Positions 58,536-64,000 of a stretch of 64,000 nt of DNA are shown here, piece by piece. The stretch lies in the NCBI GenBank assembly GCA_019635485.1, contig JAHBZL010000009.1:62001-126000 (forward strand). Reading direction: 5' to 3'. This stretch comes from Piscinibacter sp. (GTDB lineage Bacteria; Pseudomonadota; Gammaproteobacteria; Burkholderiales; Burkholderiaceae_C). The notes under the pieces are model-generated. The model did not search any database and was not told where the DNA came from. It worked only from the letters and a program-made list of their open reading frames with translations. Numbering within the stretch: position 1 is the first letter of the stretch; each line of letters starts with the position of its first letter. A program made the translations under genes and the position numbers.

Positions 58536-59350
58536 ACTTCGGCCTCCTGATCGTCGGCGACGAGATCCTCTCGGGCAAGCGCGAGGACAAGCACCTGCCC
58601 AAGGTCATCGAACTGCTGGGCGCGCGGGGCCTCTCGCTCGCCTGGGCGCGCTACGTCGGCGACGACCCGGCCCGCATCACCGCCGATCTGCGCGATGCGC
58701 TGGCCGCGGCGCGCGCCGGCGATGTGGTGTTCTCGTGCGGCGGCATCGGCGCCACACCGGACGACCACACCCGCCAGTCGGCCGCGGCGGCGCTGGGCGT
58801 GCCGCTGGAACTGCACCCGCGTGCCCGCGAGCTGATCTTCGAGCGCATGCGCGACGTCGCCGCGGAGCAGGGGGTGCCGTTCGAGCCCGACCGTTCCGAC
58901 AACGTGCACCGCCTCAACATGGGCGTGTTCCCGCAGGGCGCCCAGATCATTCCGAACCCGTACAACAAGATCCCGGGCTTCGCGCTGCTCGCGCCACCCG
59001 GCGACGGCGGCGTGTTCTTCGTGCCGGGCTTCCCGGTGATGGCCTGGCCGATGATCGAGTGGGTGCTGGACACGCATTGCCGCGCACAGCACCGGCATGT
59101 CGACACGCGCGAGCGCTCGGTGATCGTGTTCGGCAGCATGGAGGCCACGCTGACGCCGCTGATGGAGGCGATCGAGGCGCGCTTCGCCGGCATCAAGGTG
59201 TTCAGCCTGCCGAGCGTCGACCATCCCCAGTGGGGGCGCCACATCGAACTCGGCGTGAAGGGCGAGGGCGACCTGCTCGCCGCCTATGCCGAACTGCTGG
59301 ACGGCCTGCGAGTCCACCAGTTGCAATTGGGCCCCGAGTTGGTGCGCTGA
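58532..59350 (+). CDS. CinA/MoaB-like molybdopterin-binding-domain protein
   Basis: A 272-residue protein with the MPT-binding (CinA N-terminal) domain: [70 protein letters not shown]. The C-terminal nicotinamide-nucleotide deamidase part of CinA is absent, which is usual for the short form in this group. The fold binds molybdopterin or ADP-ribose-type molecules; a link to the molybdopterin enzyme at 5.1 kb is possible but not shown. It is translationally coupled to the EI24 gene. Confidence 0.88.
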   Translation: MNFGLLIVGDEILSGKREDKHLPKVIELLGARGLSLAWARYVGDDPARITADLRDALAAARAGDVVFSCGGIGATPDDHTRQSAAAALGVPLELHPRARELIFERMRDVAAEQGVPFEPDRSDNVHRLNMGVFPQGAQIIPNPYNKIPGFALLAPPGDGGVFFVPGFPVMAWPMIEWVLDTHCRAQHRHVDTRERSVIVFGSMEATLTPLMEAIEARFAGIKVFSLPSVDHPQWGRHIELGVKGEGDLLAAYAELLDGLRVHQLQLGPELVR

Positions 59351-59428
59351 CGCGCGCAACGACGACCCACTTCGGGGCGCTGCGGCGCACCAGTTCAGAC
59401 GCCCGCCGACGATGGCGTGACCCGGTCG

Positions 59429-59445
59429 CGGGCATGCTTTCTGCT
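59429..59445 (+). promoter_or_regulatory. Candidate sigma-54 promoter of glnA
   Basis: GGGCATGCTTTCTGCT has GG (59431-59432) and GC (59443-59444) exactly 10 bases apart, the -24/-12 spacing of sigma-54 promoters, with two mismatches to the wider consensus. It lies about 90 bases upstream of the glnA start, as expected for an NtrC-activated gene. Confidence 0.4.
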
Positions 59446-59532
59446 ACATTCCTGTGCGCCTTTTGGGGGCGTTCGCCCCTCGCACCAACCCCCCCCACCT
59501 CTTTCATAAGCATCCAGCCAGGAGAATCCTTG

Positions 59533-60951
59533 ATGGCAGCCAAGACCGTCGCCGACGTGATGAAGATGGTGAAGGAGAACGAAGTCAAGTTCGTCGACTT
59601 CCGTTTCACCGACACCCGCGGCAAGGAACAGCACGTGTCCGTTCCGGTGTCCGCGTTCGACGAAGACAAGTTCACGTCGGGCCATGCCTTCGACGGCTCC
59701 TCGATCGCCGGGTGGAAGGGCATCGAGGCGTCGGACATGCTGCTGATGCCGGATCCGAACACCGCCAACATCGACCCGTTCTACGAAGAGCCGACGCTGC
59801 TGCTGAGCTGCGACGTGATCGAACCGGGCGACGGCAAGCCGTACGAGCGCGACCCGCGCTCGCTGGCCAAGCGCGCCGAGGCCTACATGAAGTCCTCCGG
59901 GCTGGGCGATGCGGCCTTCTTCGGCCCCGAGCCGGAGTTCTTCGTGTTCGACAGCGTGACCTGGGGTGCCGACATGTCCGGCTCGTTCGTCAAGATCGAG
60001 TCCGAGGAAGCCGCCTGGAACAGCGCGAAGGAATACGAACACGGCAACTCGGGCTACCGCCCGGGCGTCAAGGGCGGCTACTTCCCGGTGCCGCCGGTCG
60101 ACAGCTTCCAGGACATGCGCTCGGAGATGTGCCTGATCCTCGAGTCGCTGGGCATCCCGGTCGAGGTGCACCACCACGAGGTGGCCACCGCCGGCCAGAT
60201 GGAGCTGGGCACGAAGTTCAGCACGCTGGTGCAGCGCGCCGACTGGCTGCAGCTGCAGAAGTACGTGATCCAGAACGTCGCGCATGCCTACGGCAAGACC
60301 GCGACCTTCATGCCCAAGCCGATCGTCGGCGACAACGGCTCGGGCATGCACGTGCACCAGTCGGTCTGGAAGGATGGCAAGAACCTCTTCGCCGGCGACG
60401 GTTATGCCGGCCTGTCGGAGTTCGCGCTGTTCTACATCGGCGGCATCATCAAGCACGCCCGTGCGCTGAACGCGATCACGAACCCGGGCACGAACAGCTA
60501 CAAGCGCCTCGTGCCGGGCTTCGAGGCGCCGGTCAAGCTGGCCTACTCGGCGAAGAACCGCTCGGCGTCGATCCGCATTCCGTACGTCGCCAACCCGAAG
60601 GGGCGCCGCATCGAGGCGCGCTTCCCGGATCCCACCGCGAACCCGTACCTGGCCTTCAGCGCGCTGCTGATGGCCGGCCTGGACGGCGTCGAGAACAAGA
60701 TCCACCCGGGCGAGGCCGCGACGAAGGACCTGTACCACCTGCCGCCGGAAGAGGATGCGAAGATCCCGACCGTCTGCCACAGCCTGGACCAAGCGCTGGA
60801 CTACCTGGACAAGGACCGCGCCTTCCTGACCAAGGGCGGGGTGTTCACCGACTCCTACCTCGACGCGTACATCGAGCTGAAGATGCAGGAGGTGACCCGC
60901 TTCCGCATGACGACGCATCCGATCGAGTACGACATGTACTTCGCGCTGTGA
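59533..60951 (+). CDS. glnA: Glutamine synthetase, type I
   Basis: A 472-residue glutamine synthetase that assimilates ammonia into glutamine. Motifs in order: [21 protein letters not shown] (two pieces), [21 protein letters not shown] (metal site), [36 protein letters not shown], and the adenylylation site Tyr401 in LYHLPPEE. The adenylylation tyrosine means activity is set by GlnE/GlnB in response to nitrogen. GGAGAA lies nine bases before the ATG at 59533. A strong terminator follows, then the ntrBC group. Confidence 0.98.
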   Translation: MAAKTVADVMKMVKENEVKFVDFRFTDTRGKEQHVSVPVSAFDEDKFTSGHAFDGSSIAGWKGIEASDMLLMPDPNTANIDPFYEEPTLLLSCDVIEPGDGKPYERDPRSLAKRAEAYMKSSGLGDAAFFGPEPEFFVFDSVTWGADMSGSFVKIESEEAAWNSAKEYEHGNSGYRPGVKGGYFPVPPVDSFQDMRSEMCLILESLGIPVEVHHHEVATAGQMELGTKFSTLVQRADWLQLQKYVIQNVAHAYGKTATFMPKPIVGDNGSGMHVHQSVWKDGKNLFAGDGYAGLSEFALFYIGGIIKHARALNAITNPGTNSYKRLVPGFEAPVKLAYSAKNRSASIRIPYVANPKGRRIEARFPDPTANPYLAFSALLMAGLDGVENKIHPGEAATKDLYHLPPEEDAKIPTVCHSLDQALDYLDKDRAFLTKGGVFTDSYLDAYIELKMQEVTRFRMTTHPIEYDMYFAL

Positions 60952-60969
60952 CGTTTTCACGCGCTGGGC

Positions 60970-60998
60970 AAGGGACGACCTCGGTCGTCCCTTTTTTC
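60970..60998 (+). terminator. Rho-independent terminator after glnA
   Basis: GGGACGA (60972-60978), loop CCTCGG, TCGTCCC (60985-60991), then six T. The perfect stem with T-run, starting 20 bases after the stop, ends most glnA transcripts before the DUF4124-ntrB-ntrC group. Confidence 0.93.
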
Positions 60999-61103
60999 TT
61001 GGGCGGTTACTCCGCTGTCGCGCACCGACCCTGGGCGACAATCGCGCCAACCCTGTCGGCGTGGCGTCTCCCTGCGGCGTTGGGCAGGGCAGGAGTCCGA
61101 TGC

Positions 61104-61625
61104 ATGCACCGTTTCCGATCGACGCTGGCCGGCGTGCTGGCCCTGGGCAGCCTGCTGCCGGCAGGCGCCTGGGCGCAGGGCAACACCGTGGTCTACCGCT
61201 GCCCCGGCCCGCCGGTGCTCTACACCGACACGATCAGCGCGTCCGAGGCCAAGGAGAAGGGCTGCAAGGTCATCGAAGGCGCGCCGATCACGGTGATCCA
61301 GAGCACCCGTCCGCGCCAGGGCACGCCCGTGCCGCCTGCCAGCGCACGCCCGGCCGACTCGAAAGTCGACCCGGCCGCGCAGCGCGCCCGCGACGGTGAC
61401 GCGCGCCGCATCCTCGAGACCGAGCTGCGCAAGGAGGAGGACGCGCTCGCGCAGATGCAGAAGGAATTCAACAACGGCGAGCCGGAGCGTCACGGCGACG
61501 AGCGCAACTACCAGAAGTACCTCGACCGCGTGGCGGAGATGAAGTCGGCGATCGCGCGCAAGGAAAGCGATGTCGCCGCGCTGCGCCGCGAATTGGCCAA
61601 GCTGCCTGCCGTAGCCACGCCGTGA
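61104..61625 (+). CDS. DUF4124-domain periplasmic protein
   Basis: A 173-residue protein with a signal peptide (HRFRSTLAGVLALGSLLPAGAWAQ). Residues 25-60 are the DUF4124 domain (VVYRCPGPPVLYTDTISASEA, with two Cys), and residues 95-170 form a charged coiled coil (ILETELRKEEDALAQMQKEF, ARKESDVAALRRELAKL). Proteins of this type sit between glnA and ntrB in many Burkholderiales, but their role is unknown. AGGAG ten bases before the ATG supports the start. Its stop overlaps the ntrB GTG by four bases (GTGA). Confidence 0.88.
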   Translation: MHRFRSTLAGVLALGSLLPAGAWAQGNTVVYRCPGPPVLYTDTISASEAKEKGCKVIEGAPITVIQSTRPRQGTPVPPASARPADSKVDPAAQRARDGDARRILETELRKEEDALAQMQKEFNNGEPERHGDERNYQKYLDRVAEMKSAIARKESDVAALRRELAKLPAVATP

Positions 61626-62734
61626 GGCTGCCGATCCCGTCGATCACGGCCGCGGCGCGCGCCGCCGACGCCGCGGCGGCCGCCTATGCCGCGTTCGACC
61701 ACCTGGCGACCATGGTCGCGGTGGTCACGCCCGAAGGCCGCTGCGTGTTCGCCAACGCCTCGTTCGAGAACGTGCTCGGCCTGTCGCGCCGCAGCGTGCA
61801 GCGCGGCTCCCTGTTCCAGTGGTTCGTCGAATCCGACATGCTGCGCGACACGGTCGCGGCGGTCGCGCGCAACGAGTTCTCCACCAGCCGCCTGGAGGCG
61901 CAGCTGCGCCGGCCGGGGCCTGGCGGCGGCGACCCGCTGCCGGTGCACGCGATCGTCAACCAGATGGACGGCACGCCGCACGTGCTGGTGGAGTTCGTCG
62001 AGATCGAGGCGCAGACGCGCCAGGATCGCGAGGAGCGCGCGCTCGGCCAGGCGCAGGCCACCAAGGAGCTGATCCGCAACCTCGCGCACGAGATCAAGAA
62101 CCCGCTGGGAGGCATCCGAGGCGCCGCGCAGCTGCTCGAGATGGAGGTGCAGACCCGCACCCTGACCGAGTACACGCAGGTCATCATCCACGAGGCGGAC
62201 CGGTTGCAGGCGCTGGTGGACCGGCTGCTCGCGCCGCACCGCAAGCCACACGTGGTCGGCGACGTCAACATCCACGAGGTCTGCGAGCGGGTGCGCTCGC
62301 TGATCATCGCCGAGTTCCCGCGCGGGCTGGAGGTCGAGCGCGACTACGACGTGTCGATCCCGGACTTCCGCGGCGACCGCGAGCAGCTCATCCAGGCCGT
62401 GCTGAACATCGCGCACAACGCGGCGCAGGCGCTGGCCGAGCGCATCGTGGCGGGTGACGGCGTGATCATGCTGCGCACCCGGATCGCCCGCCAGGTGACG
62501 CTGGGCAAGCAGCGCTATCGTCTGGCACTGGAATTGCATATCGAGGACAACGGCCCGGGGGTGCCCGAGTCCATCCGCGATCGCATCTTCTACCCGCTGG
62601 TCTCGGGGCGCGACGGCGGATCGGGCCTCGGTCTGACGCTGGCGCAAACCTTCGTGCAGCAACACCAGGGCACGATCGAGTGCGAGAGCGAACCGGGCAG
62701 GACGGTGTTCAAGATCGTGATTCCTCTACCCTGA
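61622..62734 (+). CDS. glnL: Nitrogen regulation sensor kinase NtrB
   Basis: A 370-residue soluble histidine kinase. Residues 20-130 are a PAS domain (MVAVVTPEGRCVFANASFENVLG), the phospho-acceptor is His156 in NLAHEIKNPLGGIRGAAQLLE, and the ATPase boxes are NIAHNAAQAL, DNGPGVPESI and SGLGLTLAQTF. It phosphorylates NtrC under nitrogen limitation and is switched to a phosphatase by GlnB. The GTG start is fixed by its GTGA overlap with the DUF4124 gene. ntrC follows after 48 bases. Confidence 0.96.
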   Translation: MRLPIPSITAAARAADAAAAAYAAFDHLATMVAVVTPEGRCVFANASFENVLGLSRRSVQRGSLFQWFVESDMLRDTVAAVARNEFSTSRLEAQLRRPGPGGGDPLPVHAIVNQMDGTPHVLVEFVEIEAQTRQDREERALGQAQATKELIRNLAHEIKNPLGGIRGAAQLLEMEVQTRTLTEYTQVIIHEADRLQALVDRLLAPHRKPHVVGDVNIHEVCERVRSLIIAEFPRGLEVERDYDVSIPDFRGDREQLIQAVLNIAHNAAQALAERIVAGDGVIMLRTRIARQVTLGKQRYRLALELHIEDNGPGVPESIRDRIFYPLVSGRDGGSGLGLTLAQTFVQQHQGTIECESEPGRTVFKIVIPLP

Positions 62735-62782
62735 TTCCCCCGATCCGCCTGGGTCAAACGGTCGGGGTTCGAACGCAACTGC

Positions 62783-64000
62783 ATGAAACCCATCTGGATC
62801 GTTGACGACGACCAATCCATCCGCTTCGTGCTGGAGAAGGCGCTGGCGCGCGAAGACCTGGCGGTGCGCAGCTTCACCAACCCGCGCGACGTCCTGACCG
62901 CGATGGAGGACGACGAGCCGCAGGTGCTCGTCTCGGACATCCGCATGCCCGGCGGCTCCGGCATCGAGCTGCTGGCCAAGGTGAAAGCCCTGCGCCCGGG
63001 GCTGCCCGTCATCATCATGACCGCGTTCTCCGACCTGGACAGCGCGGTCAGTGCCTTCCAGGGCGGCGCCTTCGAGTACCTGCCCAAGCCCTTCGACGTG
63101 CCGAAGGCCGTCGAGCTGATCCGCCGCGCCGTCGACGAGAGCCTGCGCGAGGAAGTGCGCGACGCCGCGCAGTCGCAGATGCCCGAGATGCTGGGCCAGG
63201 CACCGGCGATGCAGGACGTCTTCCGCGCGATCGGCCGCCTGAGCCAGAGCGTGGTGACGGTGCTGATCACCGGCGAGTCCGGGACCGGCAAGGAACTCGT
63301 CGCGCAGGCGCTGCACAAGCACAGCCCGCGCGCGAACGGCCCGTTCGTCGCGATCAACACCGCCGCGATCCCGAAGGACCTGCTCGAGTCCGAACTGTTC
63401 GGCCACGAGCGCGGGGCCTTCACCGGCGCGCAGACCACGCGGCGCGGGCGCTTCGAGCAGGCCGACGGTGGCACGCTGTTCCTGGACGAGATCGGCGACA
63501 TGCCGTTCGACCTGCAGACGCGCCTGCTGCGCGTGCTGTCCGACGGCCAGTTCTACCGCGTCGGCGGGCACAACCCGATGCGCGCCAACGTGCGCGTGAT
63601 CGCGGCCACCCACCAGAACCTGGAGGACCGCGTCAAGCAGGGTGTCTTCCGCGAGGACCTGTTCCACCGCCTGAACGTGATCCGCCTGCGCCTGCCGGCG
63701 CTGCGCGAGCGGCGCGAGGATGTATCAGCGCTGGCGCGGTTCTTCCTGCAGAAGAGCGCGCGCGAGCTGGGCGTCGAGGCCAAGCGCATCACCGACGCGG
63801 CGCTCACCCGGCTGATGAAGTTCGACTTTCCGGGCAACGTGCGCCAGCTGGAGAACATCTGCCACTGGCTGACCGTGATGGCGCCGGCCCAGGTGATCGA
63901 GCCGAAGGACCTGCCGCCCGAGCTCTCGTACGACGGGGCGTCGCGCAGCGCTGCCGAGCCGGTGGAGGCGGCGATTGCGCCGGCGCCGGCCGCCGTGGCG
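62783..64000 (+). CDS. glnG: Nitrogen regulation response regulator NtrC (cut by window end)
   Basis: The first 406 codons of NtrC (normally about 480). The receiver domain (residues 1-120) has Asp9/Asp10 and phospho-acceptor Asp52 (VSDIRMPGG), and PKPF near 105. The AAA+ sigma-54 activator domain follows with Walker A GESGTGKE, GAFTGA at 211-216, which contacts sigma-54, Walker B GGTLFLDEIGDM and the sensor text NVRVIAATHQ. The DNA-binding domain is beyond the end of the window. It would act on the candidate sigma-54 promoter upstream of glnA and on its own operon. Confidence 0.97.
   Translation, partial: MKPIWIVDDDQSIRFVLEKALAREDLAVRSFTNPRDVLTAMEDDEPQVLVSDIRMPGGSGIELLAKVKALRPGLPVIIMTAFSDLDSAVSAFQGGAFEYLPKPFDVPKAVELIRRAVDESLREEVRDAAQSQMPEMLGQAPAMQDVFRAIGRLSQSVVTVLITGESGTGKELVAQALHKHSPRANGPFVAINTAAIPKDLLESELFGHERGAFTGAQTTRRGRFEQADGGTLFLDEIGDMPFDLQTRLLRVLSDGQFYRVGGHNPMRANVRVIAATHQNLEDRVKQGVFREDLFHRLNVIRLRLPALRERREDVSALARFFLQKSARELGVEAKRITDAALTRLMKFDFPGNVRQLENICHWLTVMAPAQVIEPKDLPPELSYDGASRSAAEPVEAAIAPAPAAVA

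Overview
The window is about 64 kb of very GC-rich, densely packed bacterial chromosome. Gene content and order point to a betaproteobacterium of the order Burkholderiales (Rubrivivax/Leptothrix-like relatives are my guess; genus not determined). The main reasons are the block smc-zipA-ligA, the block glnA-DUF4124-ntrB-ntrC, the block dapC-dapD-pilU-dapE-prmB, CTG-N10-CAG LexA boxes, and intergenic palindromic repeats with a CCCCCTCGAGGGGG core. There are no rRNA or tRNA genes, phages, insertion sequences or CRISPR arrays that I can see. It reads as core chromosome with a few accessory patches.

Layout. 1-1568: 3' end of purL. 1.9-5.1 kb: a lipoprotein with two long Pro-Ala tracts, two small hypotheticals and a ferritin-like putative hydrolase. 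5.1-8.8 kb (minus strand): a molybdopterin oxidoreductase, an XRE/MmyB-type regulator and a quinone-reductase-like flavoprotein. 9.05-13.6 kb: a heme-oxygenase-like diiron protein translationally coupled to an RpfF-like (DSF synthase family) crotonase, then on the opposite strand an unrecognised Lys-rich protein and a membrane hybrid histidine kinase; this may be a fatty-acid signal module. 13.7-22.8 kb: acyltransferase-like membrane protein, GlpQ-type phosphodiesterase, thrH, rlmB-cobB, upp, DUF302, two half-size chromate transporters behind a D-2-hydroxyacid dehydrogenase, DUF1993, and a decayed LysE exporter. 22.9-31 kb: penicillin-acylase family enzyme, lexA with a coupled HhH gene, asparaginase (two LexA boxes shared with lexA), ohrR-ohr, ABC-F ATPase, prmB. 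31.2-35.7 kb: the diaminopimelate (lysine/murein) genes dapE, dapD, dapC with pilU embedded.

35.8-41.2 kb is the most unusual patch: two large, almost wholly helical Ala/Lys-rich proteins (540 and 961 residues), the second ending in a zinc-metallopeptidase-like domain, followed by a CpXC zinc-ribbon-like protein. I do not recognise this cassette as a described system. 41.2-49.8 kb: queF, then smc-zipA-ligA and a Nudix hydrolase coupled to ligA. 49.9-58.5 kb: a small lipoprotein, an animal-type heme peroxidase, a Na/Pi cotransporter-PhoU fusion, an IclR regulator, an AIM24 protein, an exported creatininase-like protein with no ordinary start codon, a YncE-like beta-propeller, an EI24 membrane protein coupled to a CinA/MoaB-like protein. 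59.5 kb to the end: the nitrogen-control operon glnA, DUF4124, ntrB, ntrC (cut by the window end).

Four-base start/stop overlaps (ATGA or GTGA) join many neighbours and were used to fix several start codons, including GTG starts. The opposite strand of nearly every gene also carries long open frames because of the base composition; these are left out.
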